A stretch of 64,000 nt of DNA from Asticcacaulis sp. AC460 (GCF_000495795.1 NZ_AWGD01000030.1:17470-81469); one strand, 5' to 3'; counted from the stretch's first letter, positions 1 through 7,585 are shown. Program-made: numbers and translations. Notes: generated from the sequence alone by a model not told the origin.

Positions 1-575
1 CCTTCACCAACCGCCCGTCGCGTGAACAGGCCATGGAGGCCGTTCGCACGCTTCTGGCCTGGGCCGGTGACAATCCCGACCGCGAAGGCCTGATCGACAC
101 GCCCAAACGCGTCGTCGACGCCTATCAGGAATGGTTCCAGGGGTATGAAGCCGACCCGAAGAAGGAGCTGTCGCGCACCTTCGAGGACGTGCAGGGCTAT
201 GATGACATGGTCATGCTGCGCGAGATCGATGTCGAATCGCACTGTGAACACCATATGGCGCCGTTCCTGGGCAAGGCCTGGGTCGCCTATATGCCGACCG
301 AAAAGGTCGTCGGTATTTCCAAGATCGCACGCGTGGTCGAAATCTTCGCCAAGCGTCTGCAGACCCAGGAAACCATGACCAAGCAGGTCGCCGACGCGCT
401 CGAAGAGTCGCTGGCGCCGCTGGGCGTGGCCGTGCTGATCGACGCCGAGCACCAGTGCATGAGCACGCGCGGCGTCCACCACAAGAATGTCTCCACGGTC
501 ACCACCCGGTTCACAGGCGTGTTCAAGACCGATACCGTGCTGCAGGAGCGATTCCTGCGTCTGACCCAAAAATAG
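1..575 (+). CDS. folE: GTP cyclohydrolase I (5'-truncated by window edge)
   Basis: Converts GTP to 7,8-dihydroneopterin triphosphate, the first step of folate (tetrahydropterin) synthesis, as a cytosolic homodecamer. The frame is open to the left edge (residues FTNRPSREQ precede the ATG at position 33), so that ATG is internal and the true start lies outside the window. The zinc and catalytic signatures are visible: [10 protein letters not shown], the second Cys in HQCMSTRGV, and the C-terminal [14 protein letters not shown] segment. A strong terminator follows directly. folP, a later step of the same pathway, is in the window at 13645 but in another operon. Identity is secure. Confidence 0.96.
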   Translation, partial: FTNRPSREQAMEAVRTLLAWAGDNPDREGLIDTPKRVVDAYQEWFQGYEADPKKELSRTFEDVQGYDDMVMLREIDVESHCEHHMAPFLGKAWVAYMPTEKVVGISKIARVVEIFAKRLQTQETMTKQVADALEESLAPLGVAVLIDAEHQCMSTRGVHHKNVSTVTTRFTGVFKTDTVLQERFLRLTQK

Positions 576-601
576 GCTCAGACAGCGATCGATTTTTTAT
601 G

Positions 602-639
602 CGGCGCGTGCTTGGGTGACGAGCACGCGCCGTTATTTT
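602..639 (+). terminator. Rho-independent terminator of folE
   Basis: A 10-bp perfect stem CGGCGCGTGC (602-611) / GCACGCGCCG (623-632) with an 11-nt loop, followed by TTATTTT. It lies 27 nt after the folE stop codon. Confidence 0.85.
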
Positions 640-867
640 CTCCGGTGGCGCGAAATTTCGGCAGCCGGCTGAGAAATATTCTTAATCCTTCTCGGCTAAG
701 GCTCCGTTTCGACGGCTTTAGGTCTTTACTTTTGACCGGGACTTGGCCTAAATCGCCGGTGTCGGTTTTCTGAAACTCGGGCGCTTACGGTTTTGTGCCT
801 GTGACCGGATGTTATAAGATTCTGCCCCCAGACGCTTGTGGCGCGGGGCTTAAAGGGAGTTTTACTC

Positions 868-1299
868 ATGGGCGCAAAGCTCGGCGGCGGTGGCGGCGGT
901 AAATACAAGATCGAACAGAACTCGGACATCAACGTGACTCCGTTCGTTGACGTTATGCTTGTGCTGCTGATCATCTTCATGGTGTCCATCCCTGTGGCCA
1001 CCGTCTCGATCAAGCTGGACCTGCCTCCCCCCTCTCCGTCCAAGACGGAAGAAAAGAAGGAACCGGTCTTCATCGCGATCATGGGCCCGGATGACATCTA
1101 TATCAAGGGTCAAAAGACCACTCTGGAAACTCTGGACGCCGATCTCCGCGCCGCCCTGCAGTCGCCGGACCCGCTTAACGAGCGCGTCATGGTGACGGCC
1201 TGGAAGGACATCGAGTACAAGGAGTTCGTTAAGGTCCTGAACGAGCTGCAGCAGCACGGTTACCTGAAGATCGGCCTGATTAACGAAGACATCGAATAG
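868..1299 (+). CDS. ExbD/TolR-family biopolymer transport protein
   Basis: Proton-motive-force transducing subunit of the ExbB-ExbD (or TolQ-TolR) inner-membrane motor that energises TonB-dependent uptake or Tol function. The 143-residue protein has a Gly-rich cytoplasmic N-terminus, one membrane segment at about residues 25-47 (VDVMLVLLIIFMVSIPVA) containing the conserved Asp of the family, and a periplasmic domain. The ATG at 868 is chosen because AAGGGAG lies 8 nt upstream; a GTG at 838 is in frame but has no ribosome site. It is monocistronic, closed by a terminator, with no exbB or tonB beside it. A close paralog lies at 2777. ExbD versus TolR cannot be decided from sequence alone. Confidence 0.9.
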   Translation: MGAKLGGGGGGKYKIEQNSDINVTPFVDVMLVLLIIFMVSIPVATVSIKLDLPPPSPSKTEEKKEPVFIAIMGPDDIYIKGQKTTLETLDADLRAALQSPDPLNERVMVTAWKDIEYKEFVKVLNELQQHGYLKIGLINEDIE

Positions 1300-1325
1300 T
1301 CTTTCACGGCTTTGGAATTTGAAAA

Positions 1326-1354
1326 CCCCGGCAGGTCATCCTGCCGGGGTTTTT
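1326..1354 (+). terminator. Rho-independent terminator of the first exbD
   Basis: A 10-bp perfect stem CCCCGGCAGG (1326-1335) / CCTGCCGGGG (1340-1349) with a TCAT tetraloop and five Ts. It separates exbD from the convergent minus-strand operon. Confidence 0.9.
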
Positions 1355-1376
1355 CTATGGGCCCTTCGACAAGGTC

Positions 1377-1562
1377 TTACGAATCCGCCTCCGGTTTGCG
1401 ACCCGCAGGGAGTTTAATCCCACGCTTCGCCAGAGCCTCACGCAGCAGCATCTCCAGCTGCGCATTGGTCGAGCGCAGCTCGGAGGCGGCCAGTTTCTCG
1501 ACCGCCTCCATGACTTCGGGCCTGACCCGAAGGGGATAGGATTTTTTACCCGGCGACGCCAT
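1377..1562 (-). CDS. Small Arc/ribbon-helix-helix-like DNA-binding protein
   Basis: A 61-residue protein resembling Arc-type ribbon-helix-helix regulators: a short beta strand (KSYPLRVRPEV) followed by two helices (MEAVEKLAASELRSTNAQL, then EMLLREALAKRG). Its ATG at 1562 is one base from the stop of the SPFH gene, so it is the last gene of a three-gene minus-strand operon. Longer upstream starts run into the SPFH gene in another frame and are rejected. This family usually dimerises to bind short palindromes; a 16-bp palindrome sits just upstream of the operon (2677-2692), so autoregulation is a plausible inference. No toxin partner was recognised. Confidence 0.75.
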   Translation of the reverse strand: MASPGKKSYPLRVRPEVMEAVEKLAASELRSTNAQLEMLLREALAKRGIKLPAGRKPEADS

Positions 1563-1563
1563 A

Positions 1564-2439
1564 TCAGCCGTAGAGCGTGCCGGTATTGACGACCGGCTGG
1601 GCTTCGCGGTCGGCGCACAGCACCACCAGCAGGTTAGACACCATGGCCGCCTTGCGTTCCTCATCCAGGTCGACGACGCCGCGTTCGGACAGTTGTTCCA
1701 GCGCCATTTCGACCATGCCGACGGCGCCGGCGACGATCTTGTGGCGGGCGGCGATGACCGCCTCGGCCTGCTGGCGCTTCAGCATCGCGCCAGCGATTTC
1801 CGGTGCATAGGCCAGGTGCATCAGGTGGGTCTCGTCGATGGTAACACCAGCGACTTCGACTCGTTTGGCCAGATCGTTCTTCAGCCTCTCGCCAACGATT
1901 TCGGCATCGTCGCGCAGGGTCGGTTGGCCGTCGTCGGCATGATCATAGGCATATTGCCGCGCCGTTTCGCGCAGCGCGGTCTCGATCTGGATGTTGACGA
2001 AGGCGACATAGTCGTCGACGTCGAACAGAGCCTGGGCCGAGTCCGCCACGCGCCAGACGACGTTGGCGGCGATTTCGACCGGATTGCCGCGTTGGTCGTT
2101 GACCTTCAGGGTCTCGCTGGTGACGTTGCGTACGCGCAGCGAGACCTTCTTGCGGCCGTACCAGAAGGGCACCCAGCGCAGGCCCGTCGTGCGGTCGCTG
2201 CCCTTGTAGTTGCCAAAGACGGTGATGGCCACGGCCTGGTTCGGCTGGACGGTATAGAAGCCGCAGAGCAGGAACAGCGCCGCCAGCCCCAGGGCGATGG
2301 CAGCGAAGCCCAACACGCTGCGTGTAACCAGAACGGCGATGATCGCCGCCACCAGGGCCAGCAGGATCAGCAGCCAAAGGCCGCCGCTGCCACCGGCACC
2401 GGGAATTTCGCGCGTCTTGTTGATGGATTTATCGTTCAT
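1564..2439 (-). CDS. SPFH/band-7 domain membrane protein
   Basis: Member of the stomatin/prohibitin/flotillin (SPFH) superfamily of membrane-microdomain scaffolds; the exact role is unknown. The 291-residue chain has an N-terminal pair of membrane segments (about residues 20-70, [17 protein letters not shown] and [17 protein letters not shown]), then the SPFH domain ([18 protein letters not shown] through [15 protein letters not shown]) and a helical tail rich in [16 protein letters not shown] heptads. GGGAGG precedes the ATG. It is the middle gene between a 63-residue unknown and the Arc-like regulator. Bacterial SPFH proteins are often co-encoded with small partners, which fits this layout. 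Confidence 0.88.
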   Translation of the reverse strand: MNDKSINKTREIPGAGGSGGLWLLILLALVAAIIAVLVTRSVLGFAAIALGLAALFLLCGFYTVQPNQAVAITVFGNYKGSDRTTGLRWVPFWYGRKKVSLRVRNVTSETLKVNDQRGNPVEIAANVVWRVADSAQALFDVDDYVAFVNIQIETALRETARQYAYDHADDGQPTLRDDAEIVGERLKNDLAKRVEVAGVTIDETHLMHLAYAPEIAGAMLKRQQAEAVIAARHKIVAGAVGMVEMALEQLSERGVVDLDEERKAAMVSNLLVVLCADREAQPVVNTGTLYG

Positions 2440-2459
2440 TTCAGCCTCCCATGACGTTC

Positions 2460-2651
2460 TTAAACGTCCATTTCCTTGACCACATAACCCTTGCCGAAGG
2501 TCTTGGGGCGAAAGCGCAGGACCTTGTGCTGTTTCTGCTTGCGCAGTAGCACGCTCTGCATGGCGCCCTCAGCCTCATAGGCCACGGTGTAGTTCACAAT
2601 CTCCCAGCCCTGGGACACCAGGGTGCTCAGCGGCTTGTCATCATCGGCCAT
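2460..2651 (-). CDS. Conserved small hypothetical protein (first gene of SPFH operon)
   Basis: A 63-residue soluble, basic protein of unknown function. It begins [19 protein letters not shown]; the early [10 protein letters not shown] segment resembles the short beta-sheet fold of DUF4177-like proteins, but I cannot assign a family. It leads the operon 20 nt ahead of the SPFH gene, and the palindromic operator candidate lies about 26 nt upstream of its start. Confidence 0.65.
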   Translation of the reverse strand: MADDDKPLSTLVSQGWEIVNYTVAYEAEGAMQSVLLRKQKQHKVLRFRPKTFGKGYVVKEMDV

Positions 2652-2676
2652 ATCCAGTCCTCCCGAAACTCATATC

Positions 2677-2692
2677 AAAGTGATATCACTTT
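2677..2692. promoter_or_regulatory. 16-bp perfect palindrome, operator candidate
   Basis: AAAGTGATATCACTTT is a perfect 16-bp palindrome between the divergent SPFH operon (start 2651) and the second exbD (start 2777). Its position fits an operator controlling one or both directions. The binding protein is unknown; the Arc-like protein at 1377 is one candidate. Confidence 0.55.
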
Positions 2693-2776
2693 TTGACAGG
2701 GTGAGCAAGAGCGGCGTTATGATACAATAGAGTGTCGCCGGAGCGTCTTCCGGCGCGCCTGAGGGAGGGAAAACCA

Positions 2777-3199
2777 ATGCCGGCAAGGATTCACGCCAAG
2801 ACCGCGGTGTACAAAATCGAACAGAATTCCGACATCAACGTGACGCCGTTCGTCGACGTCATGCTGGTTCTGCTGATCATCTTCATGGTGTCGATTCCGG
2901 TCGCCACCAAGGCCGTCAAGCTGGACATGCCGCCGCCCAGCCTTGAAGCTACGGGCAAGACGCCGACCTTCATCTCAATCGAAGGACCAGGCGAACTCTA
3001 TATCAGCGGCCAGAGGACCAGCCTCACGACCCTGGATGCCGATCTGCGGATGGCACTGCAAAGCGATCATCCGACAGAAGAGCGGGTACTGGTTCGCGGC
3101 CGCGCCGATATCCAGTATGATGCCTTCATGGACGTCCTGAACGAGCTGAACGCCCACGGCTATACCCGGATCGGCCTGATGAACGAAGATATCGACTGA
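2777..3199 (+). CDS. ExbD/TolR-family protein, second paralog
   Basis: A 140-residue paralog of the protein at 868, sharing the membrane segment and flanking YKIEQNSDINVTPFVDVM almost exactly and the C-terminal GLMNEDID versus GLINEDIE. It differs mainly at the N-terminus (no poly-Gly) and in the periplasmic linker. The ATG at 2777 follows GGAGGGA at a normal distance; an in-frame GTG at 2732 lacks a ribosome site. As for its paralog, no exbB or tonB is adjacent, so it probably joins a motor encoded elsewhere. The 3' end abuts the structured RNA region on the other strand. Confidence 0.9.
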   Translation: MPARIHAKTAVYKIEQNSDINVTPFVDVMLVLLIIFMVSIPVATKAVKLDMPPPSLEATGKTPTFISIEGPGELYISGQRTSLTTLDADLRMALQSDHPTEERVLVRGRADIQYDAFMDVLNELNAHGYTRIGLMNEDID

Positions 3200-3211
3200 T
3201 AGAGACGGGCA

Positions 3212-3411
3212 CACAGATGTCAGAAGGTTGCCTGCGGGAACACTTGACCGGACACTGAACAACCGCCGCGTCTACCATTCCGCCACCTGCCCCATGAAGG
3301 GCAGACCAGGATTTGAACCTGGACTCCGAAGAAGCGCTCCCCTGAAGTAAGTCCGGTCGACACCACGCAGACAACCTTCAGACATCTGTGCACCACCCGC
3401 GACCGGGTGGG
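3212..3411 (-). ncRNA. Structured RNA with circularly permuted tRNA-like core
   Basis: On the minus strand the order is: 5' hairpin (CCACCCG/CGGGTGG, about 3410-3393); left arm 3390-3366; an 8-bp arm 3358-3351; a short variable-arm-like hairpin; a perfect T arm (CCAGG-TTCAAAT-CCTGG, 3322-3306); acceptor 3' strand TCTGCCC (3305-3299); six nucleotides; acceptor 5' strand GGGCAGG (3292-3286); then a tRNA-Leu-like D arm (TGGCGGAATGGTAGACGC, 3285-3268). The distal arms pair back: 3253-3246 with 3358-3351 (8 of 8), and 3236-3212 with 3390-3366 (one U-U mismatch, one G-U). The 3' half of a tRNA thus precedes its 5' half, as in permuted tRNA or two-piece tmRNA genes. No tmRNA tag frame or anticodon arm is visible, and CCA is not encoded. 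The structure is well supported; the function is unknown. Confidence 0.7.
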
Positions 3412-3417
3412 GTTGGT

Positions 3418-3446
3418 TTCATACTTAACTTTCTGGCATTTCGCAA
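3418..3446 (-). promoter_or_regulatory. Sigma-70-type promoter for the tRNA-like RNA
   Basis: On the minus strand, -35 TTGCGA (3446-3441), a 17-nt spacer, and -10 TATGAA (3423-3418). The predicted transcript start near 3411 falls just before the 5' hairpin of the structured RNA. Confidence 0.6.
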
Positions 3447-3497
3447 CCTCGTCACGGAAAGGGTTTCCTTCTCAGCTGTCCTGGCGTATCGGAACGC

Positions 3498-4505
3498 ATG
3501 AATGATACCCCCGACGATATCGAAGACGACGACATCTCCGAAGGCGAGGCCCAGATCCTGACCGCCACGGTGACGGCCGAAGAGGCCGGCGAACGGCTTG
3601 ACCGCGCCCTCACCCCACATTTTCCCGACCTGTCGCGTGCCCGGTTGCAGGCTTTGATCGCCGAAGGCCGGCTGAGCCAAAACGGCGCCGTCATCACCGA
3701 CGGCAAGCACAAGGCGCGGCCCGGCGATTACAGCCTCAGCATTCCGGCGCCGGTCAGCGCCAATCCGGAACCGCAGGATATTCCGCTCGATATCCTGTTC
3801 GAAGATGAGCATCTGATCATCGTCAACAAGGCGCCCGGCATGGCGGCGCATCCGGCGCCGGGCACGCGGGACGGTACGCTGGTCAATGCCCTGCTGTTTC
3901 ACTGCGGCGATACCCTCTCCGGGATCGGCGGCGTGCTGCGTCCGGGCATCGTCCACCGGCTGGACAAGGACACCTCCGGCGTGATGGTGGCCGCCAAGAC
4001 CGATGTCGCCCATCGCAGCCTGTCGGAACTGTTTGGCCGCCACGATATCGACCGTGAATACAAGGCTGTAGTGCGCGGCTCACCGCGCTATGTCTCAGGC
4101 ACGGTCAATACCCGCATCGGCCGTTCGCACCATGACCGCAAGAAGATGGCGGTCCTGCGCGGTGGCGGACGCGAAGCCATCACCCACTATCAGGTCGAGG
4201 AGGTGTTCGGCTTCACCAAGCCGTTGGCGGCGTTATTGACCTGCCGCCTGGAGACGGGGCGGACGCACCAGATCCGGGTCCATATGGCGCACCTGGGCTG
4301 TCCCTGCCTGGGCGATCCGGTCTATGGCTCGGGCGCGCCGTCGCGTGAGGTTCAGGAAGTTGTGCGGGAGCTGGAATTCGATCGTCAGGCGCTGCACGCC
4401 GGCTTGCTGGGGTTTGTTCACCCGATCACCGGTGAGAAGCTGAAGTTCCGGGCGAAGATGCCGGACGACATGGCCCAACTGGTCGAGGCGCTGAGCGGGA
4501 TGTAA
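3498..4505 (+). CDS. rluD: RluD-family 23S rRNA pseudouridine synthase
   Basis: Isomerises uridines in 23S rRNA (in E. coli RluD: helix 69 positions 1911, 1915 and 1917). The 335-residue protein has an acidic N-terminal extension, an S4 RNA-binding domain at about residues 30-90 ([20 protein letters not shown]), and the RluA/RluD catalytic domain with [12 protein letters not shown] holding the catalytic Asp. Length is normal for RluD. The ATG at 3498 is the only good start before the S4 domain. It diverges from the tRNA-like RNA gene. Assignment to RluD rather than RluC rests on the general motif and is likely but not proven. Confidence 0.9.
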   Translation: MNDTPDDIEDDDISEGEAQILTATVTAEEAGERLDRALTPHFPDLSRARLQALIAEGRLSQNGAVITDGKHKARPGDYSLSIPAPVSANPEPQDIPLDILFEDEHLIIVNKAPGMAAHPAPGTRDGTLVNALLFHCGDTLSGIGGVLRPGIVHRLDKDTSGVMVAAKTDVAHRSLSELFGRHDIDREYKAVVRGSPRYVSGTVNTRIGRSHHDRKKMAVLRGGGREAITHYQVEEVFGFTKPLAALLTCRLETGRTHQIRVHMAHLGCPCLGDPVYGSGAPSREVQEVVRELEFDRQALHAGLLGFVHPITGEKLKFRAKMPDDMAQLVEALSGM

Positions 4506-4508
4506 CGG

Positions 4509-4622
4509 TTATCGCCTGCTCCGCCACTTCTGGAACAGCATCCATCCGCCCAGGCCCACGAACAGCACCAGCATGATGATCAGCCACGGATCGGTGACGA
4601 TCCGGTCCCAGGGGATATTCAT
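4509..4622 (-). CDS. 37-residue single-span membrane miniprotein
   Basis: A short gene on the minus strand encoding 37 residues: MNIPWDRIVTDP, then a hydrophobic span LIIMLVLFVGLGGWMLF and a basic tail QKWRSRR, which predicts one transmembrane helix with the C-terminus in the cytoplasm. Its ATG overlaps the stop of the preceding gene as ATGA (4619-4622), indicating translational coupling. It ends 3 nt from the convergent rluD stop. No family was recognised. The overlap and the clean membrane profile argue that it is real. Confidence 0.65.
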   Translation of the reverse strand: MNIPWDRIVTDPWLIIMLVLFVGLGGWMLFQKWRSRR

Positions 4623-4963
4623 GTCCCCTCGCGGTAGATGTCGAAGGCGCCCAGGAATTCCGGATTGTGGATGATGCTGCCGCACGACAGCTGATACCGG
4701 CCGCGGTCAACCAGGTTGAAAGCATCCGGCACCAGCGGCAGGAAAAGTTCCTGGCCCGATTTCTTGCCGACAAGGGACAGGACGAAACCTTCCGAGCGGT
4801 TGGCACGGATCAACCGGCCTGCCAGGATTTCCGTCGACTGCAGTTCGTCATGGGCGCCGATCTGGTTCATCCTGACCAGTATAAGCGTGCCGCGCATAGC
4901 CCTCAGGATGGGGTGGTTGCGGTCGGCAAACGCCTCCGGCACCAGCTCATTCCATCGTCCCAT
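4619..4963 (-). CDS. Hypothetical protein, middle gene of coupled operon
   Basis: A 114-residue soluble protein with no recognised domain; predicted mixed alpha/beta with no signal peptide or membrane segment. It is linked by ATGA overlaps to both neighbours: its ATG overlaps the stop of the DUF1653 gene (4961-4965) and its stop overlaps the start of the 37-residue membrane protein. The three therefore form one translationally coupled operon, and its function probably depends on them. Confidence 0.75.
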   Translation of the reverse strand: MGRWNELVPEAFADRNHPILRAMRGTLILVRMNQIGAHDELQSTEILAGRLIRANRSEGFVLSLVGKKSGQELFLPLVPDAFNLVDRGRYQLSCGSIIHNPEFLGAFDIYREGT

Positions 4964-5217
4964 CAGTACCCACCTTCAACATATGCGAATCGCGGCCTTT
5001 CGCCGTCTTCGGTTACCACAGTTTCGGTGAACATCGACAGCGGCCGCACCCATAGCCGTGCATTCCCGGCCTCCTGGTGCAGGGGCGCATAGAGGACCAT
5101 CACTTCCTCGGTTTCCGAATGGGTCACGGTGCCGAACACCTTGTACAGCTTGTCCTTATAGTGACGATAGGTGCCGCGTTGGATATCGGACTGGTAAAAC
5201 GAGGTTGTCAGGGGCAT
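4963..5217 (-). CDS. DUF1653-domain protein
   Basis: An 84-residue protein matching the DUF1653 pattern: GTYRHYKDKLYKVFGTVTHS, ETEEVMVLY, then LWVRPLSMF. The family is widespread, small and of unknown biochemical function. It is the first gene of the three-gene minus-strand operon and diverges from thiD with about 56 nt between the two starts. Confidence 0.85.
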   Translation of the reverse strand: MPLTTSFYQSDIQRGTYRHYKDKLYKVFGTVTHSETEEVMVLYAPLHQEAGNARLWVRPLSMFTETVVTEDGERPRFAYVEGGY

Positions 5218-5273
5218 CGCCGCCTCTTATCTGAGCGTATCGCAATGATGAACCTGTTCGCCAAGGATTGAAA

Positions 5274-6053
5274 GTGCACCGTGTCCTTATCATCGCCGGA
5301 TCCGACCCGTCGGGCGGCGCCGGCATCCAGGCCGATATCAAGACCGTCACCTGCCTGGGCGGCTACGCCATGACCGCGATCACGGCCCTGACGATCCAGA
5401 ACACCCTGGGCGTCACCGGCGTGATGGCCGTGCCGCCGGAGATCATCGCCGCCCAGGGGATGGCCTGCCTCAGCGACATCGGCGCCGATACGGTCAAGAC
5501 CGGCATGCTGGGCGATGCCGCCGTCATGGAAGCCGTCGCCGAAGTGATGGACGCGACCGATGCCTTTGCCGTGGTCGACCCGGTGATGGTGGCCAAGGGC
5601 GGCCATCCGCTGCTGGCCGAACAGGCCATCTCGGCGTTGAAGTCGGTGATGATTCCGCGCGCCGGGTTGCTGACGCCCAATGCGCCGGAAGCCGCCGCGC
5701 TGACGGGTTTTGCGGTCGAAACCGAAGATGACGCCCGCCGCGCCGGAGAGGCCCTGCTGAGAGCCGGCGCTCGCAATGTGTTGGTGAAGGGCGGGCATCT
5801 GCCCGGGCCGGAGGTGGTCGATCTGCTGTTCACCCAGGACGCCGTATTCCGGTTTGCTTCGGAGCGGGTGGATACACCGCACACCCATGGCACGGGCTGC
5901 ACCCTGGCCAGCGCCTGCGCTGCGCTGTGGCGTCCGGAGCGGCCTTTGAATGAGACCGTCGAACTGGCCCGCGACTATGTGATCGGAGCCATTCTCATGG
6001 CACCCGGCCTGGGCGGCGGGCACGGGCCGTTGCGGCACAACTGGTTGCTGTAA
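5274..6053 (+). CDS. thiD: Hydroxymethylpyrimidine/phosphomethylpyrimidine kinase
   Basis: Phosphorylates HMP and then HMP-phosphate to give HMP-PP for thiamine synthesis or salvage; cytosolic ribokinase-fold enzyme. The substrate motif GSDPSGGAGIQADIK is at the N-terminus and the anion-hole and catalytic motif HGTGCTLASA near residue 205. The 259-residue length is typical. GTG 5274 is preferred over TTG 5268 because AAGGA ends at 5267, directly against the TTG but 6 nt from the GTG. No thi genes or TPP riboswitch are adjacent. A terminator follows. Confidence 0.94.
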   Translation: MHRVLIIAGSDPSGGAGIQADIKTVTCLGGYAMTAITALTIQNTLGVTGVMAVPPEIIAAQGMACLSDIGADTVKTGMLGDAAVMEAVAEVMDATDAFAVVDPVMVAKGGHPLLAEQAISALKSVMIPRAGLLTPNAPEAAALTGFAVETEDDARRAGEALLRAGARNVLVKGGHLPGPEVVDLLFTQDAVFRFASERVDTPHTHGTGCTLASACAALWRPERPLNETVELARDYVIGAILMAPGLGGGHGPLRHNWLL

Positions 6054-6060
6054 CAGAAAA

Positions 6061-6085
6061 CCCTCCGCAGGAGCGGAGGGTTGTT
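6061..6085 (+). terminator. Rho-independent terminator of thiD
   Basis: An 8-bp stem CCCTCCGC (6061-6068) / GCGGAGGG (6073-6080) with an AGGA loop, preceded by four As and followed by TTGTT. It could act in either direction. Confidence 0.8.
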
Positions 6086-6102
6086 GAAATGTCACCGAAG
6101 TT

Positions 6103-6247
6103 AAATACGGTTTGGAAAGCCGTCAGGGTGAGCCGAAAAGGGCTGGTTTCGAGAACCGGAGCGGAGCGTACTCAAGTACGTGAGCACCGGAAGCGCAGAA
6201 AACGGACCTTTGCAGGCCAGCCGGACGGAGTTTCCGAACCGTATTTT
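6103..6247. repeat. Hairpin-forming MITE/REP-like element
   Basis: About 145 bp bounded by long inverted repeats: AAATACGGTTTGGAAA... at 6103-6124 and its near-complement at 6224-6247 (one mismatch, one indel). Nested inside are GGCTGG/CCAGCC and a central palindrome CGTACT-CA-AGTACG (6167-6180). It carries no ORF of its own and its right end overlaps the stop codon region of the gene at 6246. The shape is that of a non-autonomous mobile repeat; only one copy is seen in the window. Confidence 0.6.
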
Positions 6248-6629
6248 AGCGGCGGTTGCGATCATGCGCTTGAACCCGGATCTGGCCGGACAGGGTGTCG
6301 AGCTTGCCGCTCAGCAGGGCGACTTCCTGGCGATCGAGGCCACGGCCCGAACGTTCGAACTGGCGCTTCAGCGAGACGATACCGTTGAGCTTGCCGCTCA
6401 GGCGGACAGATTCGCGGTTGCTGAGTTGATGCGTGCGGTCGCCAACGCGGATACGATCGCGCAGATTGTCAATACGGGCATCGATGCGATTGTCGGCACG
6501 GACTTCGACACGGGCATCCATGTGCGTGTTCTGGGGCCGGGCCGAGGCCAGGGTCGGGACGGTGGCCAGGCCGGCAGTCATGGCAGCGGCGGCGATCAGG
6601 GCGGTAAGGGTCGTCTTGGTGCGGGTCAT
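6246..6629 (-). CDS. Small secreted protein, paralog of 7809-8273
   Basis: A 127-residue protein with a signal peptide (MTRTKTTLTALIAAAAMTAG, cleavage near ASA-RP at about residue 30) and a highly charged, helical mature part. The block IVSLKRQFERSGRGLDRQEV, followed by LSGQIR, is nearly identical to the protein at 7809. The function is unknown; a periplasmic or cell-surface location is inferred. An operator-like motif shared with its paralog lies 72-102 nt upstream. The C-terminus runs into the MITE-like repeat, which may have replaced its native end. Confidence 0.75.
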   Translation of the reverse strand: MTRTKTTLTALIAAAAMTAGLATVPTLASARPQNTHMDARVEVRADNRIDARIDNLRDRIRVGDRTHQLSNRESVRLSGKLNGIVSLKRQFERSGRGLDRQEVALLSGKLDTLSGQIRVQAHDRNRR

Positions 6630-6700
6630 GGTGAGGCTCCTTAGGTTGGTCGCTGCGCATCAGCGATGAAGCCATATCATCATACCGCCTGTGAGCCGGA

Positions 6701-6731
6701 CCTGAACCGCACGGTTCAGGTTGGGTTTAGG
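6701..6731. promoter_or_regulatory. Shared operator-like motif, copy 1
   Basis: The inverted pair CCTGAACCG-CA-CGGTTCAGG (6701-6720) is followed by GGTTTAGG (6724-6731), giving direct GGTTYAGG repeats at an 11-bp pitch. The same arrangement occurs at 8359-8389 upstream of the paralogous gene. Direct repeats at this spacing are typical of OmpR/PhoB-type response-regulator sites (inference). Confidence 0.5.
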
Positions 6732-6889
6732 CTGGCGCCGGATTTTCGCCAATAAAACAAGGATATATCTCGCAACGCCTTACGCCGCCGCCTGTCGCAA
6801 TATGTCGGCGCTGACATGCGGCGCCAAGCCTCTGGCATTCCCGCCAGGAAAATTGTTAGATGGGCGAAGATTTTTTGGGGAACCCACAG

Positions 6890-7585
6890 ATGAAAGCTTT
6901 CGCTACGGTCATAACCGCGCTCTGCCTGCTCGCGCCGGTCGCCGGCTTCAGCCAGCCAGCAGCGCTCAAGGACCAGGTTCTTCTTCGCAACAACTTCGCC
7001 TTCAAGACCGGCCAGAAATCCGAAGGCGCCTCCGCCTTCCTGATCAGCCAGGACGGAAAGACCTACGCCGTCACGGCCAAGCATCTGCTGACGGGCGACA
7101 TGGGGATCGAACCCGCCGTCAAACCCAGTCAGTTCAACGCCACGATCAAGTATTGGCGCTTCCTGAAGCCGGCAACGGGCGAAACGGTTGCGGAGGTCGA
7201 CACGCTCCTGGCGCCGGACGACGACTATGATCGCGATATCCTGTTTTTCTCGATCAAGACGATCAAGGCCGGGGTAACACCGCTCAAGGTCGCCACCCAG
7301 GCGCCTGTTGCCGGCGACACCGGCTATGTCATCGGCTGCCCCTATGCCGAGCCGGCATGCAACCAGAATATCTACGCGGTCAAGTACAGCGGCGCCGACA
7401 ACACCGGCTATTACATTTTCGAACAGGTGAACAAGATCGGCAAGATCTCCGGCTTTTCCGGCGCACCCGTGGTCAATGCCCAGGGCGAGGTCGTGGCCGT
7501 CCTGAGAGGTGGCGTCACCGATGACCCCACCTATGGCAGCATGGTTTTCGGCTACAAACTGGTCGGCACCCCGATCGCTCCCTAG
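6890..7585 (+). CDS. Secreted trypsin-like serine protease
   Basis: A periplasmic peptidase S1-like protein of about 231 residues. It has a signal peptide (MKAFATVITALCLLAPVAGFSQ) and a recognisable catalytic triad: His in AVTAKHLLTGD, Asp in DYDRDILFFS, and Ser in GFSGAPVV. ATG 6890 starts the signal peptide and follows GGGGAA; ATG 6860 would add ten non-signal residues. Substrate is unknown. The gene is alone, between the two paralogous small secreted protein genes that read the other way. Small divergence around the His motif (AKHLL rather than TAAHC) is common in bacterial members. Confidence 0.82.
   Translation: MKAFATVITALCLLAPVAGFSQPAALKDQVLLRNNFAFKTGQKSEGASAFLISQDGKTYAVTAKHLLTGDMGIEPAVKPSQFNATIKYWRFLKPATGETVAEVDTLLAPDDDYDRDILFFSIKTIKAGVTPLKVATQAPVAGDTGYVIGCPYAEPACNQNIYAVKYSGADNTGYYIFEQVNKIGKISGFSGAPVVNAQGEVVAVLRGGVTDDPTYGSMVFGYKLVGTPIAP

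Noticed and set aside
3212..3411. Permuted two-piece tmRNA (ssrA)
   Set aside because: The D-arm side is followed only by the return strand of the long helix and then the exbD stop; there is no resume codon, tag reading frame or pseudoknot region, and the usual tmRNA ATTCGACG-type D-loop sequence is absent. Kept only as a tRNA-like RNA of unknown class.
6180..6644. 154-codon plus-strand frame over the MITE-like repeat and the small secreted gene
   Set aside because: It is antisense to a gene with a clear signal peptide and a paralog at 7809, and starts inside the repeat.
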